In this document: one piece after another, positions 23,024-33,697 of the stretch
Layout: each line of letters opens with the position of its first letter
Position numbering within the stretch: position 1 is the stretch's first letter
NCBI GenBank assembly: GCA_038049695.1
Contig: CP142451.1
Location: 47,441,001-47,505,000 of the forward strand
Direction of reading: 5' to 3'
DNA from: Cinnamomum chago
Lineage: Eukaryota; Streptophyta; Magnoliopsida; Laurales; Lauraceae
Length of the DNA stretch: 64,000 bases
The notes under the pieces: model-generated
The model's input: only the letters and a program-made list of their open reading frames with translations
Told to the model about the DNA's origin: nothing
The model's database searches: none
Translations under genes and position numbers: made by a program

Positions 23024-23440
23024 GAATTATATTCGCGAATGAAACTGGTTGTACCTTCCGGTTCGTGTGTTCCAGCGGCCCGGATTGGGTTGTCGGGGAC
23101 GTAACTTTCGATCCGCCCGTCGGATTCGCCAATATGATATACCGTTGGAAAGTTCGGGACGAGCAGATCGGCATGGCAAACCGGCAAGCCCGTTTCGTGC
23201 CTCCGGCGGGGTCGGATTCGGCCATTCTCGATGCTTTATCCTCGGTTTTTTGCTCCCCGCTCCCCACGCCCATCGTTCCCACACCGGGAGGACGCACGTC
23301 GCCCCCATCGTGGCCCGGAATAGGGGATCGTGATGCCCAGGTGCCCCCTGCATAACTAAACAAAATAAAAGGTGTAATTGCGAGTGCCAAACGATCAGTG
23401 CCCAAGGAGGGAAGGCCGAAGTTGACTTCAAAAGCAAAAA

Positions 23441-23560
23441 GGGGGTGCAACACGAGGACTTCCCAGGAGGTCATCCATCCTAGTACTACTCTCGCCCAAG
23501 CACGCTTAACTGCGGAGTTCTGATGGGATCCGGTGCATTAGCGCTGGTATGATCGCACCC
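23441..23560 (-). rRNA. 5S rRNA: 5S rRNA gene, copy 44
   Basis: G87A. Copy 45, the next gene at higher coordinates, is of copy-34 type, so one unit has been lost between them relative to B1. Confidence 0.97.
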
Positions 23561-23977
23561 GAATTATATTCGCGAATGAAACTGGTTGTACCTTCCGGTT
23601 CGTGTGTTCCAACGGCCCGGATTGGGTTGTCGGGGACGTAACTTTCGATCCGCCTGTCGGATTCGCCAAAATGATATACCGTTGGAAAGCTCGGGACGAG
23701 CAAATCGGCAGGGCAAACCAGCAAGCCCGTTTCGTGCCTCCGGCGGGGTCGGATTCGGCCATTCTCGATGCTGTATCCTCGGTTTTTTGCTCCCCGCTCC
23801 CCACGCCCATCGTTCCGACACCGGGAGGACGCACTTCGCCCCAATCGTGGCCCGGAATAGGGGATCGTGATGCCCAGGTGCCCCCTGCATAACTAAAGAA
23901 AATAAAAAGTGTAATTGCGAGTGCCAAACGATCAGCGCCCAAGGAGGGAAGGCCGAAGTTGACTTCAAAAGCAAAAA

Positions 23978-24097
23978 GGGGGTGCAACACGAGGACTTCC
24001 TAGGAGGTCACCCATCCTAGTACGACTCTCGCCCAAGCACGCTAAACTGCGGAGTTCTGATGGGATCCGGTGCATTAGCGCTGGTATGATCGCACCC
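23978..24097 (-). rRNA. 5S rRNA: 5S rRNA gene, copy 45
   Basis: G97A, A74C and A54U. Confidence 0.96.
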
Positions 24098-24514
24098 GGA
24101 TTATATTCGCGAATGAAACTGGTTGTTCCTTCCGGTTCGTGTGTACCAACGGCCCGGATTGGGTTGTCGGGGACGTAACTTTCGATCCGCCTGTCGGATT
24201 CGCCAAAATAATATACCGTTGGAAAGCTCGGGACGAGCACATCGGCAGGGCAAACCAGCAAGCTCGTTTCGTGCCTCCGGCGGGGTCGGATTCATCCATT
24301 CTCGATGCTTTATCCTCGGTTTTTTGCTCCCCGCTCCCCACGCCCATCGTTCCCACACCGGGAGGACGCACGTCGCCCCCATCGTGGCCCGGAATAGGGG
24401 ATCGTGATGCCCAGGTGCCCCCTGCATAACTAAACAAAATAAAAGGTGTAATTGCGAGTGCCAAACGATCAGCGCCCAAGGAGGGAAGGCCGAAGTTGAC
24501 TTCAAAAGCAAAAA

Positions 24515-24634
24515 GGGGGTGCAACACGAGGACTTCCCAGGAGGTCATCCATCCTAGTACTACTCTCGCCCAAGCACGCTTAACTGCGGAGTTCTGATGG
24601 GATCCGGTGCATTAGCGCTGGTATGATCGCACCC
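24515..24634 (-). rRNA. 5S rRNA: 5S rRNA gene, copy 46
   Basis: G87A. Confidence 0.97.
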
Positions 24635-25051
24635 GAATTATATTCGCGAATGAAACTGGTTGTACCTTCCGGTTCGTGTGTTCCAACGGCCCGGATTGGG
24701 TTGTCGGGGACGTAACTTTCGATCCGCCTGTCGGATTCGCCAAAATGATATACCGTTGGAAAGCTCGGGACGAGCAAATCGGCAGGGCAAACCAGCAAGC
24801 CCGTTTCGTGCCTCCGGCGGGGTCGGATTCGGCCATTCTCGATGCTGTATCCTCGGTTTTTTGCTCCCCGCTCCCCACGCCCATCGTTCCGACACCGGGA
24901 GGACGCACTTCGCCCCAATCGTGGCCCGGAATAGGGGATCGTGATGCCCAGGTGCCCCCTGCATAACTAAAGAAAATAAAAAGTGTAATTGCGAGTGCCA
25001 AACGATCAGCGCCCATGGAGGGAAGGCCGAAGTTGACTTCAAAAGCAAAAA

Positions 25052-25171
25052 GGGGGTGCAACACGAGGACTTCCCAGGAGGTCATCCATCCTAGTACTAC
25101 TCTCGCCCAAGCACGCTTAACTGCGGAGTTCTGATGGGATCCGGTGCATTAGCGCTGGTATGATCGCACCC
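25052..25171 (-). rRNA. 5S rRNA: 5S rRNA gene, copy 47
   Basis: G87A. Last unit of block B2. Confidence 0.97.
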
Positions 25172-25588
25172 GAATTATATTCGCGAATGAAACTGGTTGT
25201 ACCTTCCGGTTCGTGTGTTCCAGCGGCCCGGATTGGGTTGTCGGGGACGTAACTTTCTATCCGCCCGTCGGATTCGCCAATATGATATACCGTTGGAAAG
25301 CTCGGGACGAGCAGATCGGCGAGGCAAACGGGCAATCCCGTTTCGTGCCGCCGGCGGGGTCGGATTCGGCCATTATCGATGCTGTATCCTCGGTTTTTTG
25401 CTCCCCGCTCCCCACGCCCATCTTTCCGACATCGGGAGGACGCACGTCGCCCCCATCGTGGCCCGGAATAGGGGATCGTGATGCCCAGGTGCCCCCTGTA
25501 TAACTAAACAAAATAAAAAGTATAATTGCGAGTGCCAAACGATCAGCGCCCAAGGAGGGAAGGCCGAAGTTGACTTCAAAAGCAAAAA

Positions 25589-25708
25589 GGGGGTGCAACA
25601 CGAGGACTTCCTAGGAGGTCACCCATCCTAGTACGACTCTCGCCCAAGCACGCTTAACTGCGGAGTTCTGATGGGATCCGGTGCATTAGCGCTGGTATGA
25701 TCGCACCC
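25589..25708 (-). rRNA. 5S rRNA: 5S rRNA gene, copy 48
   Basis: G97A and A74C, as copy 37. Confidence 0.97.
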
Positions 25709-26125
25709 GGATTATATTCGCGAATGAAACTGGTTGTACCTTCCGGTTCTTGTCTTCCAGCGGCCCGGATTGGGTTGTCGGGGACGTAACTTTCGATCCG
25801 CCCGTCGGATTCGCCAATATGATATACCGTTGGAAAGCTCGGGACGAGTAGGTCGGCGGGGCAAACGGGCTAGCCCGTTTCGTGCCGCCGGCGGGGTGGG
25901 ATTCGGTCATTCTCGATGCTGTATCCTCGGTTTTTTGCTCCGCGCTCCCCACGCCCATCGTTCCGACACCGGGAGGACGCACGTCGCCCCCATCGTGGCC
26001 CGGAATAGGGGATCGTGAAGCCCAGGTGCCCCCTGCTTAACTAAACAAAATGAAAAGTGTAATTGCGAGTGCCAAACGATCAGCGCCCAAGGAGGGAAGG
26101 CCGAAGTTGACTTCAAAAGCAAAAA

Positions 26126-26245
26126 GGGGGTGCAACACGAGGACTTCCCAGGAGGTCACCCATCCTAGTACAACTCTCGCCCAAGCACGCTTAACTGCGG
26201 AGTTCTGATGGGATCCGGTGCATTAGCGCTTGTATGATCGCACCC
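26126..26245 (-). rRNA. 5S rRNA: 5S rRNA gene, copy 49
   Basis: A74U and C15A. Confidence 0.97.
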
Positions 26246-26662
26246 GGATTATATTCGCGAATGAAACTGGTTGTACCTTCCGGTTCGTGTCTTCCAGCGG
26301 CCCGGATTGGGTTGTCGGGGACGTAACTTTCGATCCGCCGGTCGGATTCGCCAATATGATATACCGTTGGAAAGCTCGGGACGAGCAGATCGGCGGGGCA
26401 AACGGGCAAGCCCGTTTCGTGCCGCCGGCGGGGTCGGATTCGGCTATCCTCGATGCTGTATCCTCGGTTTTTTGCTCCCCGCTCCCCACGCCCATCGTTC
26501 CGACACCGGGAGGACGCACGTCGCCCTCATCGTGGCCCGGAATAGGGGATCGTGAAGCCCAGGTGCCCCCTGCTTAACTAAACAAAATGAAAAGTGTAAT
26601 TGCGAGTGCCAAACGATCAGCGCCCAAGGAGGGAAGGCCGAAGTTGACTTCAAAAGACAAAA

Positions 26663-26782
26663 GGGGGTGCAACACGAGGACTTCCCAGGAGGTCACCCAT
26701 CCTAGTACTACTCTCGCCCAAGCACGCTTAACTGCGGAGTTCTGATGGGATCCGGTGCATTAGCGCTGGTATGATCGCACCC
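26663..26782 (-). rRNA. 5S rRNA: 5S rRNA gene, copy 50
   Basis: Matches the consensus. T4 terminator at plus 26,659-26,662. Confidence 0.97.
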
Positions 26783-27199
26783 GAATTATATTCGCGAATG
26801 AAACTGGTTGTACCTTCCGGTTCGTGTGTTCCAGCGGCCCGGATTGGGTTGTCGGGGACGTAACTTTCGATCCGCCCGTCGGATTCGCCAATATGATATA
26901 CCGTTGGAAAGCTCGGGACGAGCAGATCGGCATGGCAAACCGGCAAGCCCGTTTCGTGCCTCCGGCGGGGTCGGATTCGGCCATTCTCGATGCTTTATCC
27001 TCGGTTTTTTGCTCCCCGCTCCCCACGCCCATCGTTCCCACACCGGGAGGACGCACGTCGCCCCCATCGTGGCCCGGAATAGGGGATCGTGATGCCCAGG
27101 TGCCCCCTGCATATCTAAAGAAAATAAAATGTGTAATTGCGAGTGCCAAACGATCAGCGCCCAAGGAGGGAAGGCCGAAGTTGACTTCAAAAGCAAAAA

Positions 27200-27319
27200 G
27201 GGGGTGCACCACGAGGACTTCCCAGGAGGTCACCCATCCTAGTACTACTCTCGCCCAAGCACACTTAACTGCGGAGTTCTGATGGGATCCGGTGCATTAG
27301 CGCTGGTATGATCGCACCC
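27200..27319 (-). rRNA. 5S rRNA: 5S rRNA gene, copy 51
   Basis: U111G and C57U. Confidence 0.96.
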
Positions 27320-27729
27320 GAATTATATTCGCGAATGAAACTGGTTGTACCTTCCGGTTCGTGTGTTCCAGCGGCCCGGATTGGGTTGTCGGGGACGTAA
27401 CTTTCGATCCGCCCGTCGGATTCGCGATTATGATATACCGTTGGAAATCTCGGGACGAGCAGATCGGCAGGGCAAACCGGCAAGCCCGTTTCGTGCCTCC
27501 GGCGGGGTCGGATTCGGCCATTCTCGATGCTGTATCCTCGGTTTTTTGCTCCCCACGCCCATCGTTCCGACACCGGGAGGACGCACGTCGCCTCAATCGT
27601 GGCCCGGAACAAGGGATCGTGAAGCCCAGGTCCCCCCTGCTTAACTAAACAAAATAAAAAGTGTAATTGCGAGTGCCAAACGATCAGCGCCCAAGGAGGG
27701 AAGGCCGAAGTTGACTTCAAAAGCAAAAA
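27320..27729. other. Spacer with 7-bp deletion (copy 51 to 52)
   Basis: 410 bp, with the same gctcccc loss as spacers 28 and 40 (near 27,550). No gene. Confidence 0.9.
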
Positions 27730-27849
27730 GGGGGTGCAACACGAGGACTTCCCAAGAGGTCACCCATCCTAGTACTACTCTCGCCCAAGCACGCTTAACT
27801 GCGGAGTTCTGATGGGATCCGATGCATTAGCGCTGGTATGATCGCCCCA
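27730..27849 (-). rRNA. 5S rRNA: 5S rRNA gene, copy 52
   Basis: C95U, C28U, U4G and G1U. Confidence 0.95.
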
Positions 27850-28266
27850 GGATTATATTCGCGAATGAAACTGGTTGTACCTTCCGGTTCGTGTCTTCCA
27901 GCGGCCCGGATTGGGTTGTCGGGGACGTAACTTTCGATCCGCCCGTCGGATTCGCCAATATGATATACCGTTGGAAAGCTCGGGACGAGTGGGTCGGCGG
28001 GGTAATCGGGCAAGCCCGTTTCGTGCCTCCGGCGGGGTCGGATTCGGCCATTCTCGATGCTGTATCCTCGGTTTTTTGCTCCCCGCTCCCCACGCCCATC
28101 GTTCCGACACCGGGAGGACGCACGTCGCCCCCATCGTGGCCCGGAATAGGGGATCGTGAAGCCCAGGTGCCCCCTGCTTAACTAAACAAAATGAAAAGTG
28201 TAATTGCGAGTGCCAAACGATCAGCGCCCAAGGAGGGAAGGCCGAAGTTGACTTCAAAAGCAAAAA

Positions 28267-28386
28267 GGGGGTGCAACACGAGGACTTCCCATGAGGTCAC
28301 CCATCCTAGTACAACTCTCGCCCAAGCACGCTTAACTGCGGAGTTCTGATGGGATCCGGTGCATTAGCGCTGGTATGATCGCACCC
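28267..28386 (-). rRNA. 5S rRNA: 5S rRNA gene, copy 53
   Basis: C95A and A74U. Confidence 0.97.
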
Positions 28387-28803
28387 GGATTATATTCGCG
28401 AATGAAACTGGTTGTACCTTCCGGTTCGTGTCTTCCAGCGGCCCGGATCGGGTTGTCGGGGACGTAACTTTCGATCCGCCGGTCGGATTCGCCAATATGA
28501 TATACCGTTGGAAAGCTCGGGACGAGCAGATCGGCGGGGCAGATGGGCAAGCCCGTTTCGTGCCGCCGACGGGGTCGGATTCGGCTATCCTCGATGCTGT
28601 ATCCTCGATTTTTTGCTCCCCGCTCCCCACGCCCATCGTTCCGACACCGGGAGGACGCACGTCGCCCCCATCGTGGCCCGGAATAGGGGATCGTGATGCC
28701 CAGGTGCCCCCTGCATAACTAAAGAAAATAAAAAGTGTAATTGCGAGTGCCAAACGATCAGCGCCCAAGGAGGGAAGGCCGAAGTTGACTTCAAAAGCAA
28801 AAA

Positions 28804-28923
28804 GGGGGTGCAACACGAGGACTTCCCAGGAGGTCACCCATCCTAGTACTACTCTCGCCCAAGCACGCTTAACTGCGGAGTTCTGATGGGATCCGGTGCA
28901 TTAGCGCTGGTATGATCGCACCC
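28804..28923 (-). rRNA. 5S rRNA: 5S rRNA gene, copy 54
   Basis: Matches the consensus. The -2 base is T. Confidence 0.98.
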
Positions 28924-29340
28924 GAATTATATTCGCGAATGAAACTGGTTGTACCTTCCGGTTCGTGTGTTCCAGCGGCCCGGATTGGGTTGTCGGGGAC
29001 GTAACTTTCGATCCGCCCGTCGGATTCGCCAATATGATATACCGTTGGAAAGCTCGGGACGAGCAGATCGGCACGGCAAACCGGCAAGCCCGTTTCGTGC
29101 CTCCGGCGGGGTCGGATTCGGCCATTCTCGATGCTTTATCCTCGGTTTTTTGCTCCCCGCTCCCCACGCCCATCGTTCCCACACCGGGAGGACGCACGTC
29201 GCCCCCATCGTGGCCCGGAATAGGGGATCGTGATGCCCAGGTGCCCCCTGCATAACTAAACAAAATAAAAGGTGTAATTGCGAGTGCCAAACGATCAGTG
29301 CCCAAGGAGGGAAGGCCGAAGTTGACTTGAAAAGCAAAAA

Positions 29341-29460
29341 GGGGGTGCAACACGAGGACTTCCCAGGAGGTCATCCATCCTAGTACTACTCTCGCCCAAG
29401 CACGCTTAACTGCGGAGTTCTGATGGGATCCGGTGCATTAGCGCTGGTATGATCGCACCC
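29341..29460 (-). rRNA. 5S rRNA: 5S rRNA gene, copy 55
   Basis: G87A. The spacer carries tcgaaatcgg, marking it as the counterpart of unit 33. Confidence 0.97.
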
Positions 29461-29877
29461 GAATTATATTCGCGAATGAAACTGGTTGTACCTTCCGGTT
29501 CGTGTGTTCCAGCGGCCCGGATTGGGTTGTCGGGGACGTAACTTTCTATCCGCCCGTCGGATTCGCCAATATGATATACCGTTGGAAAGCTCGGGACGAG
29601 CAGATCGGCGAGGCAAACGGGCAATCCCGTTTCGTGCCGCCGGCGGGGTCGGATTCGGCCATTATCGATGCTGTATCCTCGGTTTTTTGCTCCCCGCTCC
29701 CCACGCCCATCTTTTCGAAATCGGGAGGACGCACGTCGCCCCCATCGTGGCCCGGAATAGGGGATCGTGATGCCCAGGTGCCCCCTGTATAACTAAACAA
29801 AATAAAAAGTGTAATTGCGAGTGCCAAACGATCAGCGCCCAAGGAGGGAAGGCCGAAGTTGACTTCAAAAGCAAAAA

Positions 29878-29997
29878 GGGGGTGCAACACGAGGACTTCC
29901 TAGGAGGTCACCCATCCTAGTACGACTCTCGCCCAAGCACGCTAAACTGCGGAGTTCTGATGGGATCCGGTGCATTAGCGCTGGTATGATCGCACCC
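29878..29997 (-). rRNA. 5S rRNA: 5S rRNA gene, copy 56
   Basis: G97A, A74C and A54U. Its upstream spacer has lost about -30 to -79. Confidence 0.96.
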
Positions 29998-30364
29998 GGA
30001 TTATATTCGCGAATGAAACTGGTTGTAACTTTCGATCCGCCTGTCGGATTCGCCAAAATAATATACCGTTGGAAAGCTCGGGACGAGCAAATCGGCAGGG
30101 CAAACCAGCAAGCTCGTTTCGTGCCTCCGGCGGGGTCGGATTCATCCATTCTCGATGCTTTATCCTCGGTTTTTTGCTCCCCGCTCCCCACGCCCATCGT
30201 TCCCACACCGGGAGGACGCACGTCGCCCCCATCGTGGCCCGGAATAGGGGATCGTGATGCCCAGGTGCCCCCTGCATAACTAAACAAAATAAAAGGTGTA
30301 ATTGCGAGTGCCAAACGATCAGCGCCCAAGGAGGGAAGGCCGAAGTTGACTTCAAAAGCAAAAA
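29998..30364. other. Spacer with 50-bp deletion (copy 56 to 57)
   Basis: 367 bp. After aaactggttgt (ending near 30,026) the sequence jumps to aactttcgatcc. The counterparts 34 and 45 keep the intervening segment. Only gt is shared at the breakpoint. The first 29 bp upstream of gene 56 remain. Confidence 0.92.
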
Positions 30365-30484
30365 GGGGGTGCAACACGAGGACTTCCCAGGAGGTCATCC
30401 ATCCTAGTACTACTCTCGCCCAAGCACTCTTAACTGCGGAGTTCTGATGGGATCCGGTGCATTAGCGCTGGTATGATCGCACCC
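30365..30484 (-). rRNA. 5S rRNA: 5S rRNA gene, copy 57
   Basis: G87A and C57A (A box). Confidence 0.96.
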
Positions 30485-30901
30485 GAATTATATTCGCGAA
30501 TGAAACTGGTTGTACCTTCCGGTTCGTGTGTTCCAACGGCCCGGATTGGGTTGTCGGGGACGTAACTTTCGATCCGCCTGTCGGATTCGCCAAAATGATA
30601 TACCGTTGGAAAGCTCGGGACGAGCAAATCGGCAGGGCAAACCAGCAAGCCCGTTTCGTGCCTCCGGCGGGGTCGGATTCGGCCATTCTCGATGCTGTAT
30701 CCTCGGTTTTTTGCTCCCCGCTCCCCACGCCCATCGTTCCGACACCGGGAGGACGCACTTCGCCCCAATCGTGGCCCGGAATAGGGGATCGTGATGCCCA
30801 GGTGCCCCCTGCATAACTAAAGAAAATAAAAAGTGTAATTGCGAGTGCCAAACGATCAGCGCCCAAGGAGGGAAGGCCGAAGTTGACTTCAAAAGCAAAA
30901 A

Positions 30902-31021
30902 GGGGGTGCAACACGAGGACTTCCCAGGAGGTCATCCATCCTAGTACTACTCTCGCCCAAGCACGCTTAACTGCGGAGTTCTGATGGGATCCGGTGCATT
31001 AGCGCTGGTATGATCGCACCC
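30902..31021 (-). rRNA. 5S rRNA: 5S rRNA gene, copy 58
   Basis: G87A. Last unit of the left half; its upstream spacer is the last with the left-type distal block. Confidence 0.97.
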
Positions 31022-31438
31022 GAATTATATTCGCGAATGAAACTGGTTGTACCTTCCGGTTCGTGTGTTCCAGCGGCCCGGATTGGGTTGTCGGGGACGT
31101 AACTTTCTATCCGCCCGTCGGATTCGCCAATATGATATACCGTTGGAAAGCTCGGGACGAGCAGATCGGCGAGGCAAACGGGCAATCCCGTTTCGTGCCG
31201 CCGGCGGGGTCGGATTCGGCCATTATCGATGCTGTATCCTCGGTTTTTTGCTCCCCGCTCCCCACGCCCATCTTTCCGACATCGGGAGGACGCACGTCGC
31301 CCCCATCGTGGCCCGGAATAGGGGATCGTGATGCCCAGGTGCCCCCTGTATAACTAAACAAAATAAAAAGTGTAATTGCGAGTGCCAAACGATCAGCGCC
31401 CAAGGAGGGAAGGCCGAAGTTGACTTCAAAAGCAAAAA

Positions 31439-31558
31439 GGGGGTGCAACACGAGGACTTCCCAGGAGGTCACCCATCCTAGTACTACTCTCGCCCAAGCA
31501 CGCTTAACTGCGGAGTTCTGATGGGATCCGGTGCATTAGCGCTGGTATGATCGCACCC
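31439..31558 (-). rRNA. 5S rRNA: 5S rRNA gene, copy 59
   Basis: Matches the consensus. The first unit with an M-type distal spacer upstream, so it marks the family boundary. Confidence 0.98.
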
Positions 31559-31968
31559 GGATTATATTCGCGAATGAAACTGGTTGTTCCTTCCGGTTCG
31601 TGTGTTCCAACGGCCCGGATTGGGTTGTCGGGGACGTAACTTTCGATCCGCCTGTCGGATTCGCCAAAATGATATACCGTTGGAAAGCTCGGGACGAGCA
31701 TATCGGCAGGGCAAACCAGCAAGCCCGTTTCGTGCCTCCGGCGGGGTCGGATTCGGCCATTCTCGATGCTGTATCCTCGGTTTTTTGCTCCCCGCTCCCA
31801 TCGTTCCGACACCGGGAGGACGCACGTCGCCTCAATCGTGGCCCGGAATAGGGGATCGTGAAGCCCAGGTGCCCCCTGCTTAACTAAACAAAATAAAAAG
31901 TGTAATTGCGAGTGCCAAACGATCAACGCCAAAGGAGGGAGGGCCGAAGTTGACTTAAAAAGCAAAAA
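31559..31968. other. Boundary spacer, first M type, 7-bp deletion (copy 59 to 60)
   Basis: 410 bp. The proximal part resembles left-type spacers 7 and 16, while the distal part has cgcctcaatcg, aacgccaaaggagggag and ttaaaaag typical of the right half. Seven bp are lost between two ccca words (near 31,798), a different event from the gctcccc deletions. No gene. Confidence 0.88.
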
Positions 31969-32088
31969 GGGGGTGCAACACGAGGACTTCCCAAGAGGTC
32001 ACCCATCCTAGTACTACTCTCGCCCAAGCACGCTTAACTGCGGAGTTCTGATGGGATCCGGCGCATTAGCGCTGGTATGATCGCACCC
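31969..32088 (-). rRNA. 5S rRNA: 5S rRNA gene, copy 60
   Basis: C95U and A27G. Upstream spacer R type, the first T7 tract in the window (32,311-32,317). Confidence 0.96.
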
Positions 32089-32503
32089 GGATTATATTCG
32101 CGAATGAAACTTGTTGTACCTTCCGGTTCGTGTGTTCGAATGGCCCGGATTGGGTTGTCGGGGACGTAATTTTCGATCCGCCCGTCGGATTCGCCGATAT
32201 GATATACCGTTGGAAAGCTCGGGACGAGCAGATCGGCGAGGCAAACGGGCAAGCCCGTTTCGTACCGCCGGCGGGGTCGGATTCGGCCATTATCGATGCT
32301 GTATCCTCGGTTTTTTTCTCCCCGCTCCCCACGCCCATCTTTCCGACATCGGGAGGACGCACGTCGCCCCAACGTGGCCCGGAATAGGGGATCGTGATGC
32401 CCAGGTGCCCCCTGCATAACTAAACAAAATAAAAAGTGTAATTGCGAGTGCCAAACGATCAGCGCCCAAGGAGGGAAGGCCGAAGTTGACTTCAAAAGCA
32501 AAA

Positions 32504-32623
32504 GGGGGTGGAACACGAGGACTTCCAAGGAGGTCACCCATCCTAGTACTACTCTCGCCCAAGCACGCTTAATTGCGGAGTTCTGATGGGATCCGGTGCA
32601 TTAGCGCTGGTATGATCGCACCC
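32504..32623 (-). rRNA. 5S rRNA: 5S rRNA gene, copy 61
   Basis: G113C (breaks pair 6-113), G97U and G51A (A box). Primary terminator reduced to T4 (plus 32,500-32,503). Upstream spacer M. Confidence 0.94.
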
Positions 32624-33040
32624 GGATTATATTCGCGAATGAAACTGGTTGTTCCTTCCGGTTCGTGTGTTCCAACGGCCCGGATTGGGTTGTCGGGGAC
32701 GTAACTTTCGATCCGCCTGTCGGATTCGCCAAAATGATATACCGTTGGAAAGCTCGGGACGAGCAAATCGGCAGGGCAAACCAGCAAGCCCGTTTCGTGC
32801 CTCCGGCGGAGTCGGATTCGGCCATTCTCGATGCTGTATCCTCGGTTTTTTGCTCCCCGCTCCCCACGCCCATCGTTCCGACACCGGGAGGACGCACGTC
32901 GACTCAATCGTGGCCCGGAATAGGGGATCGTGAAGCCCAGGTGCCCCCTGCTTAACTAAACAAAATAAAAAGTGTAATTGCGAGTGCCAAACGATCAGCG
33001 CCAAAGGAGGGAGGGCCGAAGTTGACTTAAAAAGCAAAAA

Positions 33041-33160
33041 GGGGGTGCAACACGAGGACTTCCCAGGAGGTCACCCATCCTAGTACTACTCTCGCCCAAG
33101 CACGCTTAACTGCGGAGTTCTGATGGGATCCGGTGCATTAGCGCTGGTATGATCGAACCC
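33041..33160 (-). rRNA. 5S rRNA: 5S rRNA gene, copy 62
   Basis: G5U, breaking pair 5-114 of helix I. First of 18 copies with this allele, all in the right half. Upstream spacer R. Confidence 0.96.
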
Positions 33161-33577
33161 GGATTATATTCGCGAATGAAACTGGTTGTTCCTTCCGGTT
33201 CGTGTCTTCCAGCGGCCCGGATTGGGTTGTCGGGGACGTAACTTTCGATCCGCCTGTCGGATTCGCCGATATGATATACCGTTGGAAAGCTCGGGACGAG
33301 CAGATCGGTGGGGCAAACGGGCAAGCCCGTTTCGTGCCGCCGGCGGGGTCGGATTCGGCCATTCTCGATGCTGTATCCTCGGTTTTTTTCTCCCCGCTCC
33401 CCACGCCCATCTTTCCGACATCGGGAGGACGCACGTCGCCCCCATCGTGGCCCGGAATAGGGGATCGTGATGCCCAGGTGCCCCCTGCATAACTAAACAA
33501 AATAAAAAGTGTAATTGGGAGTGCCAAACGATCAGCGCCAAAGGAGGGAGGGCCGAAGTTGACTTAAAAAGCAAAAA

Positions 33578-33697
33578 GGGGGTGCAACACGAGGACTTCC
33601 CAGGAGGTCACCCATCCTAGTACTACTCTCGCCCAAGCACGCTTAACTGCGGAGTTCTGATGGGATCCGGTGCATTAGCGCTGGTATGATCGCACCC
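33578..33697 (-). rRNA. 5S rRNA: 5S rRNA gene, copy 63
   Basis: Matches the consensus. Upstream spacer R with a one-base loss. Confidence 0.98.

Larger units (their letters stand above)
19689..25588. repeat. Higher-order repeat B2 (copies 37-47, 11 units)
   Basis: Second copy of block B, lacking the counterpart of unit 33. A few private substitutions (cggacaagccc in spacer 41, gagcacatcgg in spacer 45, cccatggagg in spacer 46) show it is not an exact duplicate of B1. Confidence 0.85.
25589..31438. repeat. Higher-order repeat B3 (copies 48-58, 11 units)
   Basis: Third copy of block B. It lacks the counterpart of unit 32 and carries a private 50-bp spacer deletion after gene 56. The array changes sequence family directly after this block. 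Confidence 0.85.

Noticed and set aside
29865..30398. 177-codon open frame on the minus strand
   Set aside because: Created by the 50-bp spacer deletion joining two frames; it crosses 5S copy 56.
13252..31438. Triplicated block as a pure assembly artefact
   Set aside because: The three blocks differ by private substitutions, different missing units and a private 50-bp deletion. Read-level confirmation would still be needed to exclude it fully.
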